From IMG/VR virus record IMGVR_UViG_3300009076_001666, positions 1 through 22,657 of that record: 22,657 bases of DNA. One strand, 5' to 3'. A program made the translations under genes and the position numbers. Shown piece after piece: positions 6,485-15,400 of this stretch. Every line of letters starts with the position of its first letter. Within the stretch, counting starts at the first letter, position 1. The stretch is from a virus. Below the pieces are notes generated by a model. It was not told where the DNA came from, made no database searches, and saw only the letters and a list, made by a program, of their open reading frames with translations.

Positions 6485-7032
6485 TCAATCACCTCATGCG
6501 CTCGCACCCACAGCTCACGGCGTTCTTTTAGGCCATTAACGCCGCCATTAATCGCCTTGGTGATCTCGGTGAATCGGCCCTGATCGGCCAGAGTGTTCAG
6601 CTCCTTGACCCACCAAAACCAGCCGGCCGACTGCGCCGCCCACTCGGGCTGCTCCAGCAGCTGCGGTTCACGCAACAAGCGGTCATCGCCGAACAACGCG
6701 GCACTGCACTTGCCGTAGTTGTAGCGGCCGGTGATCTGGATCAGCCCGCGCCCGCGATAATTCTGGCCATCGCCATCGGCCTCGGGCGTGTTGCCCAGGC
6801 GCTCGGCCAGCGGCCCGGTGTCGTACTTGGCAAGGTAGGCGTTGTTGCCCAGCTCGCGCGTCCACTGCAGTTGGCCGGACTCATGCCCGATCTGAGCGAG
6901 GAACGCGGCCATCCGCTTGGGTGTATCGAACTGCCAGCGCTTGGCGGCGGCGTTGATTGCAGGTACAAAAACGCCCGCAGATCGGCGGGCGTTGGGCATG
7001 ATGTTCAGCAACTGCTGCTCAGTGATCTGCAT
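6481..7032 (-). CDS. Endolysin, glycoside hydrolase family 19 (chitinase-like muramidase)
   Basis: The 183-residue protein starts at ATG 7032 behind CCCGGAGAAAAGT; 21 open codons upstream pass through a terminator and are not used. The hallmark of GH19 is present: GHES with E51, the second acidic residue E60 in WTREL, and YRGRGLIQITGRYNYG at about 93-108. The enzyme cuts the peptidoglycan sugar backbone during lysis. There is no signal peptide, so export should need a holin, and none is adjacent. Rz and Rz1 follow directly, completing a lysis cassette. A minus-strand terminator stands between this gene and everything upstream. Confidence 0.92.
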   Translation of the reverse strand: MQITEQQLLNIMPNARRSAGVFVPAINAAAKRWQFDTPKRMAAFLAQIGHESGQLQWTRELGNNAYLAKYDTGPLAERLGNTPEADGDGQNYRGRGLIQITGRYNYGKCSAALFGDDRLLREPQLLEQPEWAAQSAGWFWWVKELNTLADQGRFTEITKAINGGVNGLKERRELWVRAHEVIE

Positions 7033-7048
7033 ACTTTTCTCCGGGCAC

Positions 7049-7072
7049 AAAAAAGCCCGCGTGCTGCGGGCT
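7049..7072 (-). terminator. Terminator just upstream of endolysin (repeated cassette, copy 1)
   Basis: On the minus strand AGCCCGC (7072-7066), loop AGCAC, GCGGGCT (7060-7054), then six T, followed within a few bases by GTGCCCGGAGAA, the endolysin ribosome binding site. The GCGGGC arm could alternatively pair with the GCCCG that leads into the Shine-Dalgarno. Confidence 0.7.
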
Positions 7073-7120
7073 TGGTGGTTGGTTATGATCGCCATCCAAA
7101 CAACGAGGGAGACAGTTGGA

Positions 7121-7684
7121 ATGGAATCGATAGTGGATTATGTGGTGTATGTGATCCCCGAAGCGGCAAGCAGCCTTAGCGAAATTTCAAACGTTCTGGC
7201 AGCTATTGCATCACTTGCCTCAGTTCTTATTGCTTGCTTTGCCCTGAGGTTTAGCAATAAGCAAATCAAAATGCATGAACAACACAACAGATTGATGGCA
7301 ACACCTCATCTATCTGGTTGGAATCATATTGATGGTGATACCGGCACGTATATTTTCACACTTGAAAACAACGGGCTTGGCCCCGCAATTGTTCGTGAGA
7401 TCAATTTGCTGGTAGACGGCAAGCCTCTAGAAGGCGAAGGGCCTGAGCTAATTGACGCGGCCATAAAGACGATGTTTGACATTACGGCTGTCAACTACGG
7501 CGTAGAAATGTTTAATACCGGAGAGTTCATTTCCGCCGGCAAAAAATTCGATGTCTTTACGATAATCGTCCAAGGCAAAAGCGCCGAAGACACACGCAAT
7601 CTCGCCGCAGAAAGAGCGCGCCTACTGATCAAATATGACAGCATCTTAGGCGACTCATATCATTTCGACTCGGACAAAGATTAA
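7121..7684 (+). CDS. Single-pass membrane-anchored protein of unknown function (prophage cargo)
   Basis: The 187-residue protein starts at ATG 7121 (GAGGGAG upstream); an in-frame ATG at 7085 lacks a good signal. One transmembrane helix (about 24-43, VLAAIASLASVLIACFALRF) is followed by NKQIKMHEQHNRLMATPHLS and a soluble beta-rich domain (about 65-180, e.g. YIFTLENNGLGPAIVREINL). Many bacterial proteins of this layout are known, but none with a firm function that I can assign. It is on the strand opposite to the phage operon, has lower G+C than its neighbours and ends exactly in the remnant of a tail gene, whose stop codon it overlaps. Likely cargo. Confidence 0.65.
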   Translation: MESIVDYVVYVIPEAASSLSEISNVLAAIASLASVLIACFALRFSNKQIKMHEQHNRLMATPHLSGWNHIDGDTGTYIFTLENNGLGPAIVREINLLVDGKPLEGEGPELIDAAIKTMFDITAVNYGVEMFNTGEFISAGKKFDVFTIIVQGKSAEDTRNLAAERARLLIKYDSILGDSYHFDSDKD

Positions 7685-7830
7685 ACATCCACATCATAGT
7701 GCGGCAGGCATGGCGCCGGGCCGGTGATCACACCATCGGCGATCTGAGCCTTGCCGCTCACAAGCACATCAACACCTCGCACTGTCACCCGCGTGCCGTT
7801 CCGCAGCTCCACCTCACGGATACCAGCACT
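7681..7830 (-). pseudogene. 3' remnant of the 78-aa tail protein gene (partial duplicate of 8695-8844)
   Basis: These 150 bases align without gaps to 8695-8844 with about 18 differences by hand count (about 88% identity). Translation gives 49 residues plus stop (SAGIREVELRNGTRVTVRGV and onward to PHYDVDV) with 6 differences from the intact protein. Upstream of 7830 similarity stops abruptly, an in-frame stop appears at 7839-7837 and there is no start codon. A dead fragment left by a recombination or insertion event; its divergence says that it was not copied recently from the intact gene. Confidence 0.85.
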
Positions 7831-7945
7831 CGTGAGTTAAATCGAAACCCAAACAACACGCCCTAAGCAGGGTGTATTGGATAAAGCAACTTGCTTTGTT
7901 GCAAAAGAGGCCGACGCAAAACCGCATGGAAAGCGGACTTGGCAG

Positions 7946-7975
7946 TTGGTGAATTTATCCGGTCTCGTCTAGATT
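7946..7975 (+). promoter_or_regulatory. Possible promoter of the small secreted protein gene
   Basis: TTGGTG (7946-7951), an 18-base spacer and TAGATT (7970-7975) resemble sigma70 elements. Downstream, in the leader, AGTGGC/GCCACT form a 6-bp hairpin with loop AAACC (7987-8003). Confidence 0.3.
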
Positions 7976-8032
7976 GATTAATGCCAAGTGGCAAACCGCC
8001 ACTACCGCACCAAACAACATGGAGAAGTTAAA

Positions 8033-8269
8033 ATGCTGCGATATCTGATTGTTTTACTTCTGGCGGCCTCATCCGGTTATGCACTGGCGGCGCCAGCCTG
8101 GCGAGACGCTGCTACTGGGGTCTGGTACAACGACCGTTGCCGCGCCATTCACGACCCAAACCTCTATTGGATATATTCAGGGAACTGGATGCCCGTCGGC
8201 GCTCCTTGCTCCTTACCTCCACCAGGCCCAGGGATGCCCCCAATTCCCGGGCGCGTAGCATCCGACTAA
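8033..8269 (+). CDS. Small secreted/periplasmic protein of unknown function
   Basis: The 78-residue protein starts at ATG 8033 behind GGAGAAGTTAAA. The first 19-20 residues are a signal peptide (MLRYLIVLLLAASSGYALA, cleavage near ALA-AP). The mature part of about 58 residues has two cysteines (C36, C59) that could form a disulfide, an aromatic-rich core (WYNDRC, YWIYSGNW) and a Pro/Gly-rich tail (LPPPGPGMPPIPG). I do not recognise the family. It lies on the plus strand inside the island between the two copies of the tail gene fragment. Probable cargo acting in the periplasm or outside the cell. Confidence 0.6.
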   Translation: MLRYLIVLLLAASSGYALAAPAWRDAATGVWYNDRCRAIHDPNLYWIYSGNWMPVGAPCSLPPPGPGMPPIPGRVASD

Positions 8270-8332
8270 CCATCCCATACGCTCAACTCGTCGCAACGAG
8301 AGCAGCTGCATAGCACCGCCCAAACACGCAAC

Positions 8333-8355
8333 AAAAAGCCCGCACTTAGCGGGCT
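8333..8355 (-). terminator. Terminator downstream of the small membrane protein / tail operon
   Basis: On the minus strand AGCCCGC (8355-8349), loop TAAGT, GCGGGCT (8343-8337), then a T tract (8337-8333). It lies just after the 57-aa gene and would end the transcript of the tail operon. The stem is nearly the same as in the three cassettes before late genes. Confidence 0.7.
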
Positions 8356-8369
8356 TGCTTGCCTTAACG

Positions 8370-8543
8370 TTACAAGGCCACGACTGGCGCAACGGCATCC
8401 GGCATACAGACGGGAAGCTCAATAACTTCAAACCCGAGAGGGATAGTGTCCAGGCCATGGTTGTAGCCGATGTACCAAAAAACGCTAGCGAAGATGGTGG
8501 TGCACGGATAGAAGATAACGCGGGGAATGGTGAGCACGGACAT
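8370..8543 (-). CDS. Small membrane protein (57 aa), unknown
   Basis: Starting at ATG 8543 (MSVLTIPRVIFYPCTTIFAS), with AAGGAG ten bases upstream, the frame gives 57 residues with one hydrophobic helix at about 8-27. It is on the phage strand, 151 bases after the 78-aa tail gene, and is followed at once by a terminator, which supports a real end-of-operon gene. A holin-like role is conceivable because no other holin is seen, but charge pattern and length do not prove it. It may equally be part of the inserted cargo. Confidence 0.45.
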   Translation of the reverse strand: MSVLTIPRVIFYPCTTIFASVFWYIGYNHGLDTIPLGFEVIELPVCMPDAVAPVVAL

Positions 8544-8694
8544 AATAGGCAAACTCCTTTTGCACAGGTGCCTAGGAGCGTAGCGCGCCAATCCGGATAT
8601 TCCAGCTCTCGGCAACCCAACGGCATTGCACGCCGCGTGATATCAGAATCCGCCGTAAAGAGCTGCTAGCTCACGAGCTAAGATAGATGCGGCA

Positions 8695-8931
8695 TTAAAC
8701 ATCCACGTCATAGTACGGCAGGCTCGGCGCCGGCCCGGTGATTACCCCATCGGCGATGTAAGCCTTGCCGCTCACAGGCACATCAACACCCCGCACAGTC
8801 ACCCGCGTGCCGGTACGCAGCTCTACCTCACTGATACCGGCACTGCTGTTGATGCTGATAACCTCGGCCACCGTGCGCACCCCGCCAGGCAGTAGGCCGA
8901 TAAAGCGCTTCCAGGGATTAACGGTCGCCAT
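8695..8931 (-). CDS. Small tail-operon protein (78 aa), unknown
   Basis: MATVNPWKRFIGLLPGGVRT starts at ATG 8931, which shares a base with the stop of the hub-like gene (TAATG); GAGAGG lies upstream. The protein has a basic N-terminus and a beta-rich body (SAGISEVELRTGTRVTVRGV) with a conserved-looking end PYYDVDV. No membrane segment. As last gene of the coupled tail series it is probably a minor virion or assembly protein. Its 3' 150 bases exist a second time, diverged, at 7681-7830. Confidence 0.7.
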   Translation of the reverse strand: MATVNPWKRFIGLLPGGVRTVAEVISINSSAGISEVELRTGTRVTVRGVDVPVSGKAYIADGVITGPAPSLPYYDVDV

Positions 8932-10694
8932 TAGAAGTGCCTCTCTAGTTTGAGCTGCTGATCTACCCGCGCGGCACCCGTGCCGGTGGCGCTGATATCT
9001 ACTGCTAGGCACAGCCCCTCCCAGGCGCCACTTTCCTCAGGCACTCGGCAGAGCTGAGCTGGCAACACCAAGCCAACGCCATGGTCATCCGTGAACGGGA
9101 ATAGCGGAATAGAGATCCCGACAATCTCCGTATTGCCGCCCTTGCTCAGCTCATGCACACCGCGTGCTCGGTTGGCCTCCTCACCGGTGATCCAGTCATC
9201 GAACACATCCGGTGCCGGGTTATCGCCCGCAGTGCCAGCACGCCGCACAAGCATAGAAACACCGTGGCTGGTGCCCGACACATAGCAGGCGTTCCAGGCT
9301 GGCTGCGGTGTCCACTCACCACCGAGGGCAGTCATCATCGCGGGCGGAATGATGCGATCAATGGGGGCGTCTACCTGCCCCCACTCCCAAGGCGGCACCG
9401 GGTAGCGCGGCCGCACCTCAAGTTCATCCGTGGCGCGCGCGGGCCGCACAACCGCACCGACTGTTTCGGCAATGCGGGCAATCACCTGCATAGCCGTTTG
9501 GCTTTGATAGCTCAGCGCGCCGGCCGGGAAGGTCCAGTCAGCAGGCCCCACCGTTTCAGCATTCCAAACCAGGCTAAAGCCGGTGTACAGCAGTTGCTCA
9601 GTTGCCGCCTGCAGCGCAGTGATGGGGGCGGCGTTCAGCCCGGTGCGCAACGGCGCATAAGGCCCAGCCAGCAGCTGAGTGCGCGTGGCGCCCTTGATGC
9701 TGTAGGCCTCGGTCGGGAACTTGAGTTGCCGGCTGTAGCCCTCCACCAGCAACACCCACTTCCAGCCGTTGATATCCAGCTCGATCTCTTTGGCACCATC
9801 CTCATCAGGCGCCACCAGGTCGAGCGCCGCCTTGGTGAAAATGTCCGTGCTGAACTTCCAGCTGAAGCTGTCGGCATCTAGACCGATGCGCACGTTCTTC
9901 GCCTCAATCGGCGTGCGCGACGGCAGCACCACCAGGTTCACGGTATTGGCAATCATGTAGGTATCCAGAATGGTTGGATCAGCAGGCGGCTCGGGTAACG
10001 GCTTGACCGGGCCGGGGTAGTCCACATAGGGCAGCCCGGTTAACGCTCCATCCAGCACCCGTGCCTTGCCCCACGGCATGCGCGCCTGCAGGTTGAGCCG
10101 GCGAGCATCCTGCCAGCGCACACCACTGCCGCTGTCCACCGGTTGAATGCGTGGCGTGGCTGGCGTGTACTGGAAGTTGAAGAACACCAGCGGCGAGGTT
10201 GGAGGGAAGTACGGCCTGCCGCCGAAGTTGAACGACAACGGGCCATTACCTGGCACATACAAGCTGGCCTGCACCGCCGCCGCCGCGTCATAGCGCGGGC
10301 CGAAGGCATTCACCCGGCGGCTGGGGCTGGCCACAAGGACATCCTTCTTAGCTGGCATCGGGTTGTAGATCAGCACCAGGCGCACGTCACGCGGGCGGAT
10401 CGAGCGATCCCACCGCCCAGCAACATCGCAATCCTTGGCCGGCACATCTTTCCACGGCCCAACCGCAGCAGCGTCCGCCCCAACGGCGCCTCCCCAGGCA
10501 CCGGCCGCCAACAGATCCTTGCCGGCAAGCTCATCCCAGGGCAGCGTCGCTGCCACCTCGTGCCCCACCGCGCGCCGCCAAGCTGCCTGGGCTTCAAGCC
10601 CCAGCGGCACGGTGCTGCCCCACTGCGCAACAGACGGGCGCGGGTTAACCGGACGCGCTGTAGACCAGCCGCCCCCCACTTCGATTGAGAGCAT
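8931..10694 (-). CDS. Phage tail protein, probable baseplate hub-like
   Basis: The 587-residue protein starts at ATG 10694, coupled by TGATG to the preceding gene. There is no signal peptide or coiled coil. The first 130 residues are Ala/Trp-rich; the centre (about 230-330, TYMIANTVNLVVLPSRTPIE, FSWKFSTDIF) and the C-terminal part (IVGISIPLFPFTDDHGVGLV) look like the beta domains of siphophage tail hub proteins, and the VLPAQLCRVPEESGAWEGLC segment is typical of tail tip proteins in Pseudomonas phages. Position after tape measure and fibre-like genes agrees. Assignment as hub is inferred from position and general resemblance. Confidence 0.6.
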   Translation of the reverse strand: MLSIEVGGGWSTARPVNPRPSVAQWGSTVPLGLEAQAAWRRAVGHEVAATLPWDELAGKDLLAAGAWGGAVGADAAAVGPWKDVPAKDCDVAGRWDRSIRPRDVRLVLIYNPMPAKKDVLVASPSRRVNAFGPRYDAAAAVQASLYVPGNGPLSFNFGGRPYFPPTSPLVFFNFQYTPATPRIQPVDSGSGVRWQDARRLNLQARMPWGKARVLDGALTGLPYVDYPGPVKPLPEPPADPTILDTYMIANTVNLVVLPSRTPIEAKNVRIGLDADSFSWKFSTDIFTKAALDLVAPDEDGAKEIELDINGWKWVLLVEGYSRQLKFPTEAYSIKGATRTQLLAGPYAPLRTGLNAAPITALQAATEQLLYTGFSLVWNAETVGPADWTFPAGALSYQSQTAMQVIARIAETVGAVVRPARATDELEVRPRYPVPPWEWGQVDAPIDRIIPPAMMTALGGEWTPQPAWNACYVSGTSHGVSMLVRRAGTAGDNPAPDVFDDWITGEEANRARGVHELSKGGNTEIVGISIPLFPFTDDHGVGLVLPAQLCRVPEESGAWEGLCLAVDISATGTGAARVDQQLKLERHF

Positions 10695-11482
10695 CAGATT
10701 ATCTCGACGGTTACCGGCCCATGGGCCAACGGTTGGTAATAACGCACAGCGACCGCGCGGGCCGTACCGAGCAAACGCGGGACGTTGTCACCCTCCGCTG
10801 CCCACCACTCTGGCTCACTGGCTGGCAGGGTGCCGGCCTCGGTGATGCGGTAGAGCCAGCCGGTGTACTCGCTAGGGCGAATGGTCTGCCCAACAGTTAC
10901 CGCCAGCGAGCCGGTAAACGCCGTACCCCAATCATCAACCCCAATGGCATACACACTACCGTCGGTTACCCGTATATCCAGAGCGGCATCACCACCCACC
11001 GCTAACCCATGACCCGCCAACCGCCACTGGCCATCGCTTGGCTTTTCAACGAATACCACCTCACGGGCAGCCAATAGACCATCGACACGTACGCGGGCCT
11101 GCACAACTGCCGGCGTGCCTGCATCACCGCCGCCGTCGCCGCTGCTTAAATTGAACGTGTAAGTGCCCGACGCAGCCAGATTAAGGTACGCAGAGCGCAC
11201 CACACGCGGCGACGCATCATCCAATCCGAGCCCCAACCAATCACCCTGAGCCAGCAACGTGGCGAGGTCGAGACGGTAATACTGGGAGAAACCGTCAGAG
11301 CCAACCTCCGCCCAAAACACCGCTGCAACGTTGGTCATGTCATCTCTATTGGCATAAAGACGCAGCTCTTTGGCAGAGGCAGTAGCTTCACCATCACGTA
11401 GCAAGCGGAACCGTATGGCCACCGTTGGCGGCGCTATAAATGAGGGTATGCCTACCCGGTAGGCAATCGTGGCGGCAGTCAT
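10694..11482 (-). CDS. Virion/tail protein of unknown role (262 aa)
   Basis: MTAATIAYRVGIPSFIAPPT starts at ATG 11482, overlapping the preceding stop (TGATG); an upstream TTG in the same frame has no advantage. The protein is beta-rich, with a Gly-rich linker (SSGDGGGDAGTP) near the middle joining two domains. The C-terminal part has SEYTGWLYRITEAGTLPASE and EWWAAEGDN, motifs I associate with accessory modules of tail or decoration proteins in phages, without a proven function. No enzyme motif seen. It is the penultimate large gene in the coupled tail series. Confidence 0.6.
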   Translation of the reverse strand: MTAATIAYRVGIPSFIAPPTVAIRFRLLRDGEATASAKELRLYANRDDMTNVAAVFWAEVGSDGFSQYYRLDLATLLAQGDWLGLGLDDASPRVVRSAYLNLAASGTYTFNLSSGDGGGDAGTPAVVQARVRVDGLLAAREVVFVEKPSDGQWRLAGHGLAVGGDAALDIRVTDGSVYAIGVDDWGTAFTGSLAVTVGQTIRPSEYTGWLYRITEAGTLPASEPEWWAAEGDNVPRLLGTARAVAVRYYQPLAHGPVTVEII

Positions 11483-12450
11483 CACCAAAACGCCGGGTTG
11501 TCAGTAAGTAGGAATGGCGCGCAGTTCAGGTGCCCGCCCCTCACGAAGTAGGTATGCCCATCCCCCAGGTCAATCGGCGTCGCTGAATCACGGTAAGACA
11601 TGACGGTTGGGAAGCCCAGACACTGCGCCATTTCGCTAGCACCGCGCGCATCGTTGAGGCACGGCGTCAGGGCAATGCCCCGCAACCGGCCCGCCAAAAC
11701 ACCACCCCCAAACCACGGCTGCCGCACAAGGTCTGCTGAATCAAACGCACCGACTGGAGAGTTGCGAATCGTCGTCATAAGAAGCCCTGGAGTCATCACC
11801 GCCAACGAGCCAAGGCCGACCAGGAGACCCGTCGCTGGGTTCTTTAGGCTTGTAAAACCTAAAGAACCCTCAAACTCCAGCTGGTAAAAGGCACCGTTCG
11901 CGCTGGTATTGCTGTTACCGCCAACCGCGATAAATCCCCCAGCCGTATCCTCCCCGACATAAAGCAGCTGACCATTACCCCCAGTTACCGCGCTGGCCGA
12001 TGACGCGGACGGCCCTGACAGGTTGTTAATGACAAACGTCTTACTGTCTGCGACCAGCTTCCAGGCCGTAGCCGCATCCGAATAAGCCACATAAGAAGCA
12101 CCAACTGCCTGCGGGGTGGCGTTATTCGCTGCAGTGCCGGTTTTCAGGCCAGCACCCGTCATTACATCGCCACTCATCCCGGTAAACGTCTCGGCCAACC
12201 ACACCCGGACTGCTCCACCAGTAACCCAGCTACGGCACACATACCCGGAGTGGGTTCCATTACGCAGCACAATGTAATTGGTGCCTTCGGCAATCAGCGC
12301 CCAGCCTGCTGCAGCCTGAGAGCCGTAGCCGGTAACCAGGCACGCTTTGAGGATAGTTTTCAGAGCGGTGAAGTGGGCGTTTGCGCCAGACGTTGTGTTG
12401 TAAACCAACGCCGGAGCCCCTGCCTGATCCCGATGATAAGCAATAGCCAT
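11482..12450 (-). CDS. Virion structural protein with N-terminal NGYG-type module (322 aa)
   Basis: The protein starts at ATG 12450, overlapping the stop of the large gene (TGATG). Residues about 28-70 contain ILKACLVTGYGSQAAAGW followed by GTNYIVLRNG; this ACLVxGYGxxAAAGW module is recurrent in virion proteins of Pseudomonas phages. The remainder is Gly/Ser/Ala-rich and beta-like, ending DGHTYFVRGGHLNCAPFLLT. No signal peptide or membrane helix. Probably part of the tail tip or a side fibre; precise role unknown. Confidence 0.6.
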   Translation of the reverse strand: MAIAYHRDQAGAPALVYNTTSGANAHFTALKTILKACLVTGYGSQAAAGWALIAEGTNYIVLRNGTHSGYVCRSWVTGGAVRVWLAETFTGMSGDVMTGAGLKTGTAANNATPQAVGASYVAYSDAATAWKLVADSKTFVINNLSGPSASSASAVTGGNGQLLYVGEDTAGGFIAVGGNSNTSANGAFYQLEFEGSLGFTSLKNPATGLLVGLGSLAVMTPGLLMTTIRNSPVGAFDSADLVRQPWFGGGVLAGRLRGIALTPCLNDARGASEMAQCLGFPTVMSYRDSATPIDLGDGHTYFVRGGHLNCAPFLLTDNPAFW

Positions 12451-15400
12451 CAGTCCGCATCCCCTCTGATATGCAACTTGAAGTTGTCGTTATCAACCGT
12501 GCCCTGCCCACTGATCACGGTGCGGATGCACCACATAGCGCCCAAGGCCGAGTCGGTGTTGAAGCGGACAGCGTTGGCGGCCGCCCAACCGCTGCCCCAA
12601 CCTTCCTTGCGAATGGTGAAGTACGGTTGGCCAGTGAGCGCGTTGATCGGCGAGCAATCGGCCGAGGTGTTGCCGGTGCTAATCACACCCAACTTTTCCT
12701 CAACCACGTTGAAGACGGTCGCGGAGGTAAACACCAGCGCCCACTTGCCGTCGACGGCGCCCGCGTTGGTGATCACAGGCGGGTAGCTCAGGCTGTTGTA
12801 TTGCGCGGTAGTGGTGTTGCCCACCGGAGCGTTCGTCCAGTTCGGTGCACCCTGGCTCCAGGTTTGCTGGGTGAACCAGGTGTGAATGCGCGCCTGCAAG
12901 TCACCCCACGCCACAGCACTGCTCACCTTGGTTTCACCTGCAGGCAGATCCCACGGCAACGGTGAACTGATGCCCAGCGCGCCGGTTATCTGCACCTCGG
13001 TGCACATGGCCATGTGCTCCACGCGGTCACGGATGATCAGTGGCAGGCTCAGCGGGTTGCCTTCGGCATCCTGCATCACCAACGGGTTGGCCCAGGTCAC
13101 GGTGCCCAACTCGCGATCAACATCGAAGGACTCAGCCCGCAGCACCACGCCGTTGCCGTCCACCACATCAATCTGCGCCTGCTGCTGACGGTCCAGCGTT
13201 ACCGTGCCACCAGGCGCAGGCGATGCGATGAAGGTTTCAGCCGTGTGATGGATCACCAGCACATTGCCGTCACGGTAAATCGGCACTCGCCCATCCGACG
13301 GCAACCGCACCGGGTCAAGGCCAAGCAGGCCAGCATCGAGCGGCAACCGGGTTTGCACCACGGCGTTGTAGCGCATCAGCAGCGGGATCACCGGCACGTC
13401 GCTGGCTCCGGTGTCGTCATCTGGGTCTGTGGTAAATGCCAGCCGCGCAATACCCGTGGTAGTGTCGACCGAGCCCCGAATGATGCCTGTATTGAACTCA
13501 CCATTAAGGTTCGCTGCAGCGGTTACAAGCTCGGCCGTGTCGGTGCGCACCACTGTCAGCTGCATGCTGCCCGCGCGCAACGGTGAGCCTGGCGTACGGA
13601 AGGTAGCGCCCGTCACGCTGAAGCCGGCCGCTGCAGTCAGACAGGCCAGCAGCGTGACTGCGCCTGTGGCATTGCCGCTATAACTGCTGAGCGTTGCGGT
13701 GCGGTCGGCATAGTTCACCGTGCCTACAGCGATACCGCCATTCGTGGCACTGGCCACGTCCCGGTAGAGCATCCCGGAGCGGTCGCAATACAAGCCGCCG
13801 TTCCAGCTGAACAGCAGCGAGCCTGGCACGATTGGCTCGGCAATACCCGGCAGCAGCTCGACGGTGATCGCCGGCTGAGCCTGGCTGGCTGTCTGCGGAT
13901 CAGTGCTCACGCTGTCAGCTTGGGATGCATGCGTGATGGTGCCGCCAAACGCCTCGCGCACCTCAACGGGCGTGGTTACCAAGGCCGGCGTTGTTACGGC
14001 CCCACCAAAGAAGCGCCGCGCTACCGTGGTGTAGGTGTACTCGGTGTAGCTGTACAGCTGCGCCACCTGCAACGTGACCTGGCCCGTGGTGTAGTTGATG
14101 GTGCCAGCACGGCCGCCCTGCCAACCACCGCTGCCGTTGTCGGCCGCAACATTGCTCACGTCAAGGTAGCCGTCATAAACCGGCAGCGCGTTGCCACTTT
14201 CGATCACCTGCCAATTGATGGCCGGTGCGGCCTGACGGAGCGTGGTGAGCCAGTTCACACGCACGCTACCCGGCTTAAGCGGCGCGCCCGGAATAGTAAA
14301 GGTGGCCATGCCACTACCATCGCTGGCCACGCTCTGCGCGCCACTGTCCACGCTGCCCTGCTGCCAGCTGTAGGTAATGCCGCCGGAGGGAGTAGCGGCG
14401 AGCAGCATGATGATCTCACCAGAGCTGTAGGCAATGGTGCCCGTGCCGCCAGTACCGGTCAGGTTGCCCTGGCCGTCATCGGTTATGGTGCGCGCCGTAC
14501 CGGCGGTATAACTTGCCGAGAACGAGCCAGGCAGAACCCCACCGTCAGCCAGGGTGTAACGCACCTCCAGCTTGGGCACCACACTGCCTCCAGCACGCTG
14601 GGTAATGGCGTTATCTGCTGAGCTGACGTAGCTGTACACCAGTGAACCGCCTACATCCGGCAAGGCATTGAGGGTGACGGATACGCTACCGGTGGCGAAC
14701 GAGATAGTGCCAGCACCCTCCCCAGTCAGCAGGCCATCGCCAAGATCTCGAAGCTCGTACCACTTACCCAGCGCCATATAGCTTACGGACAGGGTGCCAG
14801 CACGCGGCACTGCCCCAGCCAGGTTCAAGGTGTACACATAGCCACGATTGCCCAGGGTGATTTCCAGCTCACCGGTAATGGTGTCGCCGATAGCAGCTGC
14901 GCCTGGGCTGTAGTTGCCGGTGGCAGAGCCGGTCCAGCTTGTACCGGTGCGGATCAAGGTGACCTCACCGGTCTGGTAATCCACCCGGCCGGAGCTCAAC
15001 CAGTTGCTGCCCGATACGAAGCGCAGGCCGCCCTTGCTGTCATCAGCAAAGGTGCCGCCATTGGCCACAAGGCTAAGGGTACCCGGCGCACAACCAGTGC
15101 CCAGGAAGGTACGCGACTCCCCCACCACAGCGCCTGCGGCCACAGTCAGGGTTACCGCGCGCGATGGCCCAGCCGGCACATAGAGTTGCCGCTGGTAACC
15201 GCCAAGCACGTCGACCAGAGCGCTCTCTTTGGTGGTGCTCGGCACCAACTGGCTGTACACAGACTGCACACGCAGGTTCAGCGCGCCTTGCGACACGGCC
15301 TCGGCCAGCGGGCTGATGCCATAGTAACGGGCAGCGTCCGCCACCTGGGTGGACAGCACGCGCGCCTTGGCGGCACCACTCAGCGAGGTGCCTGTAGTGC

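Noticed and set aside
9153-9881. Long plus-strand open frame (about 240 codons) opposite the hub-like gene
   Set aside because: Antisense shadow of a G+C-rich gene; the minus-strand frame is coupled to neighbours and gives a sensible phage protein.
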